From NCBI RefSeq assembly GCF_000463015.1, contig NC_022234.1:744001-808000 (forward strand): DNA of 64,000 bases. The letters are read 5' to 3'. How positions within the stretch are numbered: position 1 is the first letter of the stretch; the number at the start of each line of letters is the position of its first letter. Position numbers and translations under genes: made by a program. This DNA is from Variovorax paradoxus B4. Lineage in GTDB: Bacteria > Pseudomonadota > Gammaproteobacteria > Burkholderiales > Burkholderiaceae_C. Of this stretch, positions 37,571 through 45,855 are shown piece after piece. Below the pieces are notes generated by a model. That model was not told the DNA's origin. It did no database searches and saw only the letters and a program-made list of their open reading frames with translations.

Positions 37571-38556
37571 ATGCAACAACCAAGCGGCTGCGCGCACGGA
37601 TCCCCGCCGCCTGCATCGGCGCCGCGCTGTGCCTCGCGGCCGTGGGCGCCGCCGCGCAGGCGTGGCCCGCCAAGCCCGTGAAGATGGTCGTGACCTATCC
37701 GCCGGGCGGCACGGTCGACGCGGTGGCACGGGTGATCGCGCCGAAGCTCTCGGCCCGGCTCGGGCAGCCGGTGGTGATCGACAACCGCGCCGGTGCGGGC
37801 GGTGCGATCGGCGGCGACCTGGTCGCCAAGAGCGCGGCCGACGGCTACACGGTCATGCTCGACGCCTCCAACCATTCGCAGAACCCGGCGCTGCGCAGCA
37901 AGATGCCGTTCGACACGCTGCGCGACCTCGCGCCGGTCTCGCTGCTGGTGCGGGTGCCCAATGTGCTGGTGGCAAATCCTGCCGCGCCCATCGCGGGCGT
38001 GAAAGACCTCATTGCGCAGGCGAAGGCCAAGCCCGAGCAGATCAACTACGCCTCGTCCGGCAACGGCTCGGCCCAGCACCTGGCCGCGGAACTCTTCGGC
38101 GCGATGGCCGGTGTGCGCATGACCCACGTGGCCTACAAGGGCGGCGGCCCCGCGCTCACCGACGTGATGGCGGGCCAGGTGCCGGTGTTCTTCGCAAGCC
38201 TGGCTTCCAGCCTGCCGTACATCCAGGGCGGCAAGCTGCGCGCGCTGGCGGTGACCGGCAAGGCGCGCTCGCCGGTCCTGCCGCAGGTGCCGACGGTGGC
38301 CGAAGCGGGGCTGGCCGGCTACGAGGTCTACGAATGGAACGGCGTGTTCGTTCCGGCCGGAACGCCTGCGCCCGTGGTCGACCGGCTCTCCAGGGAACTG
38401 GCAGCGGTGCTGCGCGAGCCCGAGATTCGCGCGCGCCTCGAGGGCATGGGCGCCGAAGTCATCGGCTCCACCCCGGCCGAACTGGACGCCTTCCGCCGCG
38501 CAGAGATCGCCAAGTGGACCCAGGTCGCGAAGACCAACAAGATCGAGCTGGACTGA
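37567..38556 (+). CDS. Tripartite tricarboxylate transporter binding protein (Bug family), 1
   Basis: 329 aa, signal peptide ending AAVGAAAQA. Bug signatures: WPAKPVKMVVTYPPGGTVDA, VVIDNRAGAGGAIGGD and NYASSGNGSAQHLAAELF. It binds a carboxylate in the periplasm; the membrane subunits are not adjacent, as usual for these expanded families. Co-translated with the amidohydrolase, so the ligand may be that enzyme's substrate, such as an aromatic-derived lactone or acid. Confidence 0.93.
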   Translation: MNATTKRLRARIPAACIGAALCLAAVGAAAQAWPAKPVKMVVTYPPGGTVDAVARVIAPKLSARLGQPVVIDNRAGAGGAIGGDLVAKSAADGYTVMLDASNHSQNPALRSKMPFDTLRDLAPVSLLVRVPNVLVANPAAPIAGVKDLIAQAKAKPEQINYASSGNGSAQHLAAELFGAMAGVRMTHVAYKGGGPALTDVMAGQVPVFFASLASSLPYIQGGKLRALAVTGKARSPVLPQVPTVAEAGLAGYEVYEWNGVFVPAGTPAPVVDRLSRELAAVLREPEIRARLEGMGAEVIGSTPAELDAFRRAEIAKWTQVAKTNKIELD

Positions 38557-38724
38557 GCTTCAGGCAGCCCTCGGCAGGACCCCGCTCCCCATTTTGTGGG
38601 AGTGCTAACCGTTACCAATCTCCACACAATCAGACGAAATTTCGACAAATAATTACTTGACGCAACGAAGCTGCCAGAAGCCGAGAAGTTCTAGCGAGAG
38701 ACAAGCTCGGTACTGCGAACCCAT

Positions 38725-38988
38725 TTGGAGCTTGTCTTGGAAAACCTGTTTTCAAGTTGCCCGTGCGGCTTCGGCCACCTGAAACGCCTCCAGCGGCGTC
38801 TGTGGATGCGTTTGTTCCCATCGCGGCGGCTGTACCGCTGCGCCCAATGCGGCCGCTTGCAGCTCGCTTCCCGGAAGGCCGTTGAACAAGCCATCGCCAC
38901 GCGCCTGGCCCAGGAAGCGACGCATCGGCGGCCTTTGGAGTCGAGCCTGAATGCCGCCGCCTATGGGCGTGCGCATCGAGGAAGTTGA
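38725..38988 (+). CDS. Small zinc-ribbon-like protein
   Basis: 87 aa from TTG 38725 (TTG 38737 also possible; no ATG). Two Cys pairs (SCPCGFGH and YRCAQCGRL) are separated by a basic stretch KRLQRRLWMRLFPSRRL, which recalls a family of short zinc-ribbon proteins. Could bind nucleic acid or membrane surface. The remaining gap 38557-38724 shows no gene. Confidence 0.5.
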   Translation: MELVLENLFSSCPCGFGHLKRLQRRLWMRLFPSRRLYRCAQCGRLQLASRKAVEQAIATRLAQEATHRRPLESSLNAAAYGRAHRGS

Positions 38989-39025
38989 AGGCTCGCTGAA
39001 GTGGCGCTCACCTGACCGGCACCGG

Positions 39026-39907
39026 CTACGCATCGAGCATGGCCGCGAAGGCGTCCGCGAACGCCGGGCGCGATTTTGCGAGCCACATCGCGGAGAGCTC
39101 GAAAGGCGGCAGCCCCGCGCCGTCGCGCACCTCGGCATAGCGCACGCCCTCGTGGCGCAGCGCGCGTACCGAGCTCGGCAGCAGCGACCACCCCAGGCCC
39201 GCCGCCACGCACGACAGGACCGTGAGCGTGCGGTTGGCATCCTGCACGATCCGCAGCTCGTGTCCGGCGGCGCGAAACGCCGCCAGCATCTGGGTGCGCA
39301 GCGCCGACATCTGCAGGCTGGGAAACCACACCAGCCCGTGCGCGGCGATCTCCGCCAGCGACACGCAGCCGTCGGCCCCTGGCTCATGGGCGGCAGGCAC
39401 GGCCGCCAGCAGCCGTTCCTCGCCGAGCCGCCTCTCGTGCACACGCGCGTTGACGGCCACGGGGGGATGCAGCAGCGCGATGTCGATGCGGCCGCCTTCG
39501 AGCGCCTCGACCTGCTCGGCATTGCTCATCTCGCGCAAGGAAATATCGAGCTGCGGATAGGCCGCGCGCAGGCGTTGCAGCGCACGCGGCAGCACCTGGT
39601 AGACGGCGTGCGTGACAAAGCCGATGGTGAGCCGGCCCGCGCGTCCGGCGCCCATGGCGCGGATGCGCTCGGTGGCCGTGTCGCCGTAGGCGAGGCTGGC
39701 CCGCAGGTCGTCGACGACGGCGAGGCCGGCCTCGGTGAGCGTGGCCCCGCGGCGCGTGCGTGTGAAGAGCCGGGTGCCGAGCTCGCTTTCCAGCCGGTTC
39801 AGCATCTGCGTCAGCGCGGGCTGCGCCAGCCCGAGGTTCTCGGCCGCACGCGTGAGGCTGCCCGCCTCGGCGATGGCCACGATACAACGCATCTGCCGGG
39901 TTTCCAT
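39026..39907 (-). CDS. LysR-family transcriptional regulator
   Basis: 293 aa. The N-terminal HTH is SLTRAAENLGLAQPALTQMLNRLE, followed by LFTRTRRGATLTEAG and a periplasmic-binding-like effector domain beginning GRLTIGFVTHAVY. It lies downstream of the amidohydrolase/Bug operon in the opposite direction and is a candidate regulator for it. Confidence 0.9.
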   Translation of the reverse strand: METRQMRCIVAIAEAGSLTRAAENLGLAQPALTQMLNRLESELGTRLFTRTRRGATLTEAGLAVVDDLRASLAYGDTATERIRAMGAGRAGRLTIGFVTHAVYQVLPRALQRLRAAYPQLDISLREMSNAEQVEALEGGRIDIALLHPPVAVNARVHERRLGEERLLAAVPAAHEPGADGCVSLAEIAAHGLVWFPSLQMSALRTQMLAAFRAAGHELRIVQDANRTLTVLSCVAAGLGWSLLPSSVRALRHEGVRYAEVRDGAGLPPFELSAMWLAKSRPAFADAFAAMLDA

Positions 39908-39969
39908 GCGGCATTCTAGGGACCGGTCTTGCGCCGCTTTGCGGGCGGCGGCGGCTCACCGGATGCCGA

Positions 39970-40314
39970 TCACGGAGCGCCGTCGAGCAGCCATTGCGCG
40001 AGCGACTGCAGGTCGGCATCGGGGACCCGGCCTTGCGGCGGCATGGGCATGGCGCCCCACTTTCCCGAACTGCCGGCCTTGATGCTCGCGGCCAGCTGCG
40101 CCGCGCTTGCCTTTTCGTCGCCATACCGTGCGCCGATGTCCTTCCACGACGGGCCCACCACCTTGGCCGCGGGCTGGTGGCACGCGACGCAGGCGTACTT
40201 CTGCGCCAGTGCCGGGCTGGCCGCCGCGCGATCCGGCCAGGCCGCGCCCGCGCAGAGTCCCAAGGCCAAGGCGAGCGAGGCGGCGAGGCGCTGCTTATGT
40301 CGGTTGTGGGGCAT
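39970..40314 (-). CDS. Cytochrome c (class I, c551-like), periplasmic
   Basis: 114 aa with a signal peptide (LALALGLCAGAAWP). Heme site CVACH (~42-46) and the axial Met in KWGAMPMPP. It follows the molybdenum-hydroxylase large subunit by 11 bp, so it probably accepts its electrons in the periplasm. Single heme. Confidence 0.9.
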   Translation of the reverse strand: MPHNRHKQRLAASLALALGLCAGAAWPDRAAASPALAQKYACVACHQPAAKVVGPSWKDIGARYGDEKASAAQLAASIKAGSSGKWGAMPMPPQGRVPDADLQSLAQWLLDGAP

Positions 40315-40325
40315 GCAGGTTTCGC

Positions 40326-42581
40326 CTACGCCAGGTTGAAGGGCAGCTGGCGCAGCGGCTTGCCGGTCAGCTGCGCGATGGCGTTCGCGAAGGCCGGCGC
40401 CAGCGGCGGCAGGCCCGGCTCGCCGATGCCCTTCGGCGGCTCCGCGCTCGGCACGATGTGCACGGCGAACTCGGGCATGTCGGTGATGCGCGCCACGGTG
40501 AAGTCGCCGAAGTTGCTCTGCTGCACTTCGCCGTCCTTCAGCGTGATGGCCGCGCCCGGCAGGCACATCGACAGGCCCATGACTGCGGCGCCCTGCACCT
40601 GGGCTTCCACGCTGCGCGGGTTGACGGCCAGGTTGCAGTGCACGCCGGCGGTGGCCCGGTGCAGCACCGGCTGTCCGTCCTTCACCGAAGCTTCCACCAC
40701 GTAGGCCACCACGGACTCGAAGGACTCGTGCACGGCCACGCCCCAGGCACGGCCGGCGGGCAGCTGCTTCTTGCCATAGCCGCTCTGGTCCACGGCGAGC
40801 TGCAGCGCGGCGCGGTGGCGCGGGTGCTTGTCGCCGAAGAGCTGCATGCGGTAGGCCACCGGGTCCTGCCTGGTGCTGCGCGCGATCTCGTCGAGCAGGG
40901 TCTCCATCACGAAGGCGGTGTGGGTGGAACCCACGCTGCGCCACCACAGCACCGGCACGTTGACCTTGGGGTGGTGCACGGTCAGGCGCATCGGCAGCGG
41001 GTACGGATCGCGCATGCCCTCGGTGGCCGTGGCGTCGATGCCGTTCTTCACCTGGAACTCGCCGAACACCGTGCCCGTGGTGATGGACTGGCCCACGATG
41101 ACGTGGTCCCAGGCCAGCACCTTGCCGCGCTCGTCGAAGCCGATGCGCGCGTGGTGCAGGTGCATGGGGCGGTAGTAGCCGCCCTTGACGTCGTCCTCGC
41201 GGCTCCACAGCAGGCGCACCGGCGCGTTGAGCCCGGCGGCGCGCGCGGCCTTGGCGATTTCGCAGGCCTCCACGATCACGTCGCTGGTGCTCACGAAGCG
41301 CCGGCCGAAGCCGCCGCCCGCCATCTGCACGTTCACGCGCACCTGCTCGGGCTTGAGGCCGAGCGTGCGTGCCGCCGCGACGCCGTCGAGCCCCGCGCAC
41401 TGGGTGCCGACCCACAGTTCGGCGCGATCGCCGGACAGCTTGACGGTGCAGTTCAGCGGCTCCATCGGCGCATGGGCGAGGTAGGGGAAAACGAACTCGG
41501 CTTCCAGCTGCCGCGGCGCCTTGGCCAGCGGCGCCATGTCGGCGTCGAACTTGCGCGCACCGGGCTGCCTGGCCAGTTCGCGGTACTGGGCCAGTTGCTT
41601 GTCGCTGTCGACCTTCTCGGCGGCGGCCGTGTCCCACTGCAGCTTCAGCGCGTCGCGGCCCAGCTTGGCCGGCCAGTAGCCGTCGGCCACCACGGCCACG
41701 CCCTCGGCGCCGCGGTCCAGCGGCACGCGCAGCACGGCCTTCACGCCCTTGACGGCGCGCGCGGCGCTGTCGTCCACCGAAGCGAGGCGCGCGCCGAACA
41801 CCGGCGGATGCGCCACCACGGCCGTGAGCTGGCCGGCGTGCTTGACGTCGATGCCGAAGTCCTGGCGTCCGCTGCACTTGGCGCGCGCGTCCAGGCGCGT
41901 GGTCGGGCGGCCGATGAGACGGAAGTCCTTGGGGTCCTTCAGCGTGACTTTCTCGGGCACCGGCAGGGCCATGGCGGCTTCGGCCAGTTCGCCGTAGCCC
42001 AGCTTGCGGCCGTTCGGGCCCAGCACGGTGCCGGCCTGCGTGCGCAGCGTGGCCACGTCGACGTTCCAGCGCGCCGCGGCCGCCGACAGCAGCATGGCCC
42101 GTGCGCGTGCGCCGAGCTCGCGGTACTGCGTGAAGCTGTTCTTGATCGAGTTGGAGCCGCCGGTGATGTGCATGCCGAAGACCGGGTCGTGATAGGCGGC
42201 GTCGTTGGTGCCGCTCTTGCTGCGCACCAGGCTCCAGTCGGCGTCGAGCTCCTCGGCCAGGATCATCGGCAGGCCGGTTTGCACCCCCTGGCCGAATTCC
42301 AGCCGGTTGTGGGTCACGGTGACCTCGCCGTTGGGGGCAATCTGCACGAAGGCCGAGGGCTGCTGCGCCGGCTTGAGGGCACTGGCCGCCGGCCCCTTGC
42401 CAGTGGCCTGCGCCACGGCCAGGTGGGGAAACGCGCCGAGCGCGAGGCCGCCGACGCCGGCCAGCTTCAGGAAGCTGCGGCGCGGCAGTGCGGCGGTGTC
42501 TTCGGGTTGCTGCTGGCCTGCGGCCATCAGGCGCTGCAGGGTGCGCGGCAGTTCGGTGGGATCGATGTGGGTGGGCAGCAT
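40326..42581 (-). CDS. Molybdenum hydroxylase large subunit (xanthine dehydrogenase/isoquinoline oxidoreductase family)
   Basis: 751 aa. A Tat signal RRSFLKLAGVGGLALG lies ~34 residues in, so it is exported folded. The cofactor domain includes EFGQGVQTGLPMILAEEL, the MCD-binding GGGFGRRF and the C-terminal GIGEPGLPPLAPAFANA with the catalytic Glu in GEPGLPP. ATG 42581 has GGAGCG before it. Size and Tat signal resemble IorB-type enzymes that hydroxylate aldehydes or N-heterocycles. The substrate is not deducible. Confidence 0.92.
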   Translation of the reverse strand: MLPTHIDPTELPRTLQRLMAAGQQQPEDTAALPRRSFLKLAGVGGLALGAFPHLAVAQATGKGPAASALKPAQQPSAFVQIAPNGEVTVTHNRLEFGQGVQTGLPMILAEELDADWSLVRSKSGTNDAAYHDPVFGMHITGGSNSIKNSFTQYRELGARARAMLLSAAAARWNVDVATLRTQAGTVLGPNGRKLGYGELAEAAMALPVPEKVTLKDPKDFRLIGRPTTRLDARAKCSGRQDFGIDVKHAGQLTAVVAHPPVFGARLASVDDSAARAVKGVKAVLRVPLDRGAEGVAVVADGYWPAKLGRDALKLQWDTAAAEKVDSDKQLAQYRELARQPGARKFDADMAPLAKAPRQLEAEFVFPYLAHAPMEPLNCTVKLSGDRAELWVGTQCAGLDGVAAARTLGLKPEQVRVNVQMAGGGFGRRFVSTSDVIVEACEIAKAARAAGLNAPVRLLWSREDDVKGGYYRPMHLHHARIGFDERGKVLAWDHVIVGQSITTGTVFGEFQVKNGIDATATEGMRDPYPLPMRLTVHHPKVNVPVLWWRSVGSTHTAFVMETLLDEIARSTRQDPVAYRMQLFGDKHPRHRAALQLAVDQSGYGKKQLPAGRAWGVAVHESFESVVAYVVEASVKDGQPVLHRATAGVHCNLAVNPRSVEAQVQGAAVMGLSMCLPGAAITLKDGEVQQSNFGDFTVARITDMPEFAVHIVPSAEPPKGIGEPGLPPLAPAFANAIAQLTGKPLRQLPFNLA

Positions 42582-42594
42582 GGCGGACGCTCCT

Positions 42595-43068
42595 TCAGGC
42601 CAGGGTCTTGGCGGCATCGGCCACCGCGGCGCGGATGCGGGCGTAGGTGCCGCAGCGGCAGATGTTGCCGGCCATGGCGGCGTCGATCTCGGCCGCCGTG
42701 GGCTGCTTGCCCTGGGGCTGCGACTTGAGGAACGCCGTGGCGCTCATGATCTGGCCGCTCTGGCAGTAGCCGCACTGCGCCACGTCGTGCCTGACCCAGG
42801 CCGCGTGCACGGCGGCACCCACGGGGTCGCTGCCGTCGGTCGCGCTTTCGATGGTGACGATCTTCTTGCCCTCGGCGGCGGAGATGGGCGTGATGCACGA
42901 GCGGATGGCCTGGCCGTCCAGGTGCACGGTGCAGGCGCCGCACAGCGCGGCGCCGCAGCCGAACTTGGTGCCGGTCATGCCCAGCGTGTCGCGCAGGGCC
43001 CAGAGGATGGGGGTGCCGGGATCGGCGTCGACCGTGTGGTCGCGGCCGTTGACGTTGAGCGCGCTCAT
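42595..43068 (-). CDS. 2Fe-2S subunit of the molybdenum hydroxylase (IorA-like)
   Basis: 157 aa. Plant-ferredoxin-type cluster (FGCGAALCGACTVHLDG with a fourth Cys in RSCITP) and a second cluster (AQCGYCQSGQ, ICRCGTY). No own signal peptide; such subunits are exported with the Tat-bearing partner. 13 bp upstream of the large subunit. Confidence 0.93.
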   Translation of the reverse strand: MSALNVNGRDHTVDADPGTPILWALRDTLGMTGTKFGCGAALCGACTVHLDGQAIRSCITPISAAEGKKIVTIESATDGSDPVGAAVHAAWVRHDVAQCGYCQSGQIMSATAFLKSQPQGKQPTAAEIDAAMAGNICRCGTYARIRAAVADAAKTLA

Positions 43069-43166
43069 GGTGGGGTCCGTTCTTCGTGGGTGGATGGCGC
43101 CTGAAGGCGCTGGCGGCGACTTTAGGAACAAGCATCAGAAAGAAACAGTGGCGAATACCGCATGCC

Positions 43167-43187
43167 TTGTGAAGTCAGGCTTCACAA
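43167..43187. terminator. Short inverted repeat between two minus-strand units
   Basis: TTGTGAAG and CTTCACAA separated by 5 bases. It lies upstream of the hydroxylase operon and downstream of the histidine-kinase gene. No T-tract, so it may instead be an operator for the hydroxylase operon. The rest of 43069-43282 holds no gene. Confidence 0.3.
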
Positions 43188-43282
43188 AGCCGGGCCAACC
43201 GGACGGATGCTGCAAGGCGATGGTGCCTCCCGCCGCCCGGGCGCCATGCAAGGTACAGCGGGATTCGGATTGACGGCCCGGT

Positions 43283-45046
43283 TCAACGTGATTGTTGATC
43301 GGTCTGCAACTCCACCAGCGCCCGGTACAGTTGCTCGGGTGAGATCGGCTTGTGCAGCAGTGGAATACCGCTGGCCAGGGCTTCGCGCAGACGCTCCGGG
43401 GCAGTGTCTCCGGTGATGATGAGGGCGGGTGTATGACGGCGCCCCTGCCGATGTAATTGCTGACGCAATTCAGCAATGGCGTGAGCCCCGGTGCGCGGCC
43501 CGCGCAGTCGATAGTCGCTGATGATGCACGCAGGGGGATTTTGCAGCACCAGCGGCAGGGCTTCCTCCAGGGATTCGGCGTTGTCACAGGGGCAGCCCCA
43601 ACTTTGCAGCAGGTGCACCATGGCGCTGCGCACAGTGGCATCGTCGTCGATCACCAGTACCCGCATGGGTTGCAACTGCGGCCCCTTTTGCCGTGGGGAT
43701 GGCACCGGTGCTACCGACAGGGGTAGCTCCAGGCGGAACACGCTGCCCCGCTCAGGCTTGGATGACAGCGTCAGCCCATGGCCCATCGACTTCGCCAGTC
43801 CGTCGGCAATGGCCAGGCCGAGCCCCAGGCCCTTGTGCCGGTCGCGTTCAGGGTTGCCCAGTTGGTGAAACTCCCGAAAGATGGCTTGCTGGTCGGCTGG
43901 CGCGATGCCCATGCCGGTGTCCCACACCTCGATGCTCACGGTGTGCCGACGTTTTCGGCAGGCAACCAGCAGGCCGCCGTGCTGGGTATAGCGGATGGCG
44001 TTGGAGACCAGGTTGCGCACCACCATGCCGACCAGGATGGCGTCGGATTTCACGGCAAGCCGGGTTTCCCGCGAGCGGTAGACCAGCCCTTTGGCATCGG
44101 CCAGCGGGGCGAAGTCGTTCTCGATCTGGTACAGCAGCTCTTGCAGGAGAAAGGGTTGTATCTGGGGATGCACTACCCCGGCTTCGATGCGCGAAAAGTC
44201 CAGCAGGGTGTTGAGCATGTCGCTGGAGGCGCGCCAGGCCGACCGGGTGCTGACCAGCACCTCGCTTTGATACGTCGACAGCGGGGTGCGCGACAGCACG
44301 TCCAGAAACAGGCCTTGGGCGTGGATGGGCTGGCGCAAGTCGTGGCTGGCGGCGGCCAGGAAACGCGACTTGGCCAGGTTGGCCTGTTCGGCCGCTTCTT
44401 TCTGGACATGCAGGCGTTCGGCCAAATCGGCAATCTGGAAGCGGGCCCGCAACGATTCGGTCAGCTTGCCGTTGAGCGTCCGGGCAAAGCGCGCCGCCAG
44501 CAGCGAATAGGCAAAAATCGTCAGGCCGACGGCCTGGTACAGGCGAGTGCCAAGCATCAGGTTGCCCGCGACGGCACTCACCGCGCAGGGCAGGAAAAAG
44601 CCATGGAAGGTCGGCAGATGGATCGTCTGCGAGATCAGGGAACTCGAAACCATGCCGGCCAGCATGAGGGTGACCAGCAAGCGATGCTCGACTTCGCCGT
44701 ACTGGAGCAAGCACAGGGCACCACCACCCCACAGCAAGCCCGAGGCGAGCGACAGGACCGTGTGCAGATGAATCCGGCGGCTCACCTCCGCCTCTGTAAC
44801 GGTCTGGTGCCGCAGCCACCACCAGCATGCCAGGCGCACCAACGCGTGCCCAGCCAGCAACCCGCTCCACACCAGCAGCACGGCCAAAGGAAGAACCTCG
44901 TGCATCACCCACAGCAGTGCAGTGGCCACCAACAGGCTGCCAAGGACGATGAAGGGCACGTTGCTCTGCAACGTGATGAACTGGTGCAACTGGATCTGGG
45001 ATTCGGCCTTGGAAGACAGGGGCGCAGGAGCGGGAGGCGGATTCAT
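43283..45046 (-). CDS. Hybrid sensor histidine kinase with C-terminal receiver
   Basis: 587 aa from ATG 45046. An N-terminal membrane domain (~6 segments, residues 25-185), a dimerisation domain with ASHDLRQPIHA (catalytic His ~225), an ATPase domain (NLVSNAIRYT, WDTGMGI, GLGLGLAI) and a receiver (VLVIDDDA; phospho-Asp in IISDYRL). No periplasmic sensor domain, so the membrane part itself may sense. It lies 84 bp after the LuxR-type regulator gene, same strand, forming a two-component pair next to the TPS system. Confidence 0.9.
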   Translation of the reverse strand: MNPPPAPAPLSSKAESQIQLHQFITLQSNVPFIVLGSLLVATALLWVMHEVLPLAVLLVWSGLLAGHALVRLACWWWLRHQTVTEAEVSRRIHLHTVLSLASGLLWGGGALCLLQYGEVEHRLLVTLMLAGMVSSSLISQTIHLPTFHGFFLPCAVSAVAGNLMLGTRLYQAVGLTIFAYSLLAARFARTLNGKLTESLRARFQIADLAERLHVQKEAAEQANLAKSRFLAAASHDLRQPIHAQGLFLDVLSRTPLSTYQSEVLVSTRSAWRASSDMLNTLLDFSRIEAGVVHPQIQPFLLQELLYQIENDFAPLADAKGLVYRSRETRLAVKSDAILVGMVVRNLVSNAIRYTQHGGLLVACRKRRHTVSIEVWDTGMGIAPADQQAIFREFHQLGNPERDRHKGLGLGLAIADGLAKSMGHGLTLSSKPERGSVFRLELPLSVAPVPSPRQKGPQLQPMRVLVIDDDATVRSAMVHLLQSWGCPCDNAESLEEALPLVLQNPPACIISDYRLRGPRTGAHAIAELRQQLHRQGRRHTPALIITGDTAPERLREALASGIPLLHKPISPEQLYRALVELQTDQQSR

Positions 45047-45130
45047 TGAGGCAGTCTTCGGAAACTGCCGGAGCCTGAGTTGTTTCACGTTGAGGATTTG
45101 CCTGCGCAGCGCCCCGCTGCGCAAGTCCTG

Positions 45131-45739
45131 TTAACCGATCAGCCCGTTCTGGCGTGCCGCAAACGTGGCCTGCGAGCGGCTGTTGACTCCCAGCAGGCCC
45201 AGCACCGCTTGCACATGCCCGCGCACGGTGAACTCCGACACCTGCAGGCGCCGGGCAATGAGCTTGTTGGGCAGGCCCTCGCACAGCAGGTCCAGCACCT
45301 CGCATTGGCGGGGGGTCAGCCGGGGCACGCTGGGCTTTGTCGGGGCGCTGCTGGCGAGGGGCGTCTGCTGCAGATGCGCCAGGGTGTGGCGAATCACCGA
45401 GATGATCTTGTCCGGGGTATCGCCCTTGGAAACGAAAGCCGCCGCGCCGCGTGCCAGAGCCTGGGCGATGGTGTCGGGCGTTGCGATGGAGGACAGCATC
45501 ACCACCGGCACCTGTGGCCAGCGCTGCCGAAGCAGCCCCAGCCCCTCCAGTCCGTTGACACCCTGCAGCTGGATGTCGAGCAGCACCAGCGCGGGGGGCT
45601 CGTCCGTCGTGCGCACGGCTTGTTCCAGGGACGCTGCCTCCAATACCTCGATGTCGGCCATGCCCTGCAGCAAGACCAGGCGCAGACCCGAGCGGAAAAG
45701 CGCGTGGTCGTCTATGAGCAGCAAATGCAACAGTGCCAT
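45131..45739 (-). CDS. LuxR/NarL-family response regulator
   Basis: 202 aa from ATG 45739 (a TTG two codons earlier is possible). Receiver domain with Asp10/Asp11 and phospho-Asp55 (VLLDIQLQG), Lys in FVSKGDTPD; then a C-terminal HTH (LTPRQCEVLDLLCEGLPNKLIARRLQ). Divergent from the TpsA gene, 116 bp apart, with a perfect palindrome between them. Confidence 0.92.
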   Translation of the reverse strand: MALLHLLLIDDHALFRSGLRLVLLQGMADIEVLEAASLEQAVRTTDEPPALVLLDIQLQGVNGLEGLGLLRQRWPQVPVVMLSSIATPDTIAQALARGAAAFVSKGDTPDKIISVIRHTLAHLQQTPLASSAPTKPSVPRLTPRQCEVLDLLCEGLPNKLIARRLQVSEFTVRGHVQAVLGLLGVNSRSQATFAARQNGLIG

Positions 45740-45775
45740 GCGCAAATTAAAACATCAGTTGCAAAAAGTTTCCAC

Positions 45776-45789
45776 AGTCAATATTGACT
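45776..45789. promoter_or_regulatory. 14-bp perfect palindrome between response-regulator and tpsA genes
   Basis: AGTCAATATTGACT is fully self-complementary and stands in an AT-rich island within the 116-bp divergent region. It is a likely binding site for the LuxR-type regulator controlling tpsA and perhaps its own gene. No -35 of good quality is visible for either side, which fits activator dependence. Confidence 0.6.
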
Positions 45790-45855
45790 ATATGCGGGCC
45801 GGTACGCCCTGGGCACCATGCAATTTTTTATGCGCAAAACAGGGGCTTTTTCTCC

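Noticed and set aside
38557..38640. A terminator after the first Bug gene
   Set aside because: Only a weak CCCC/GGGG pairing without a T-tract is present.
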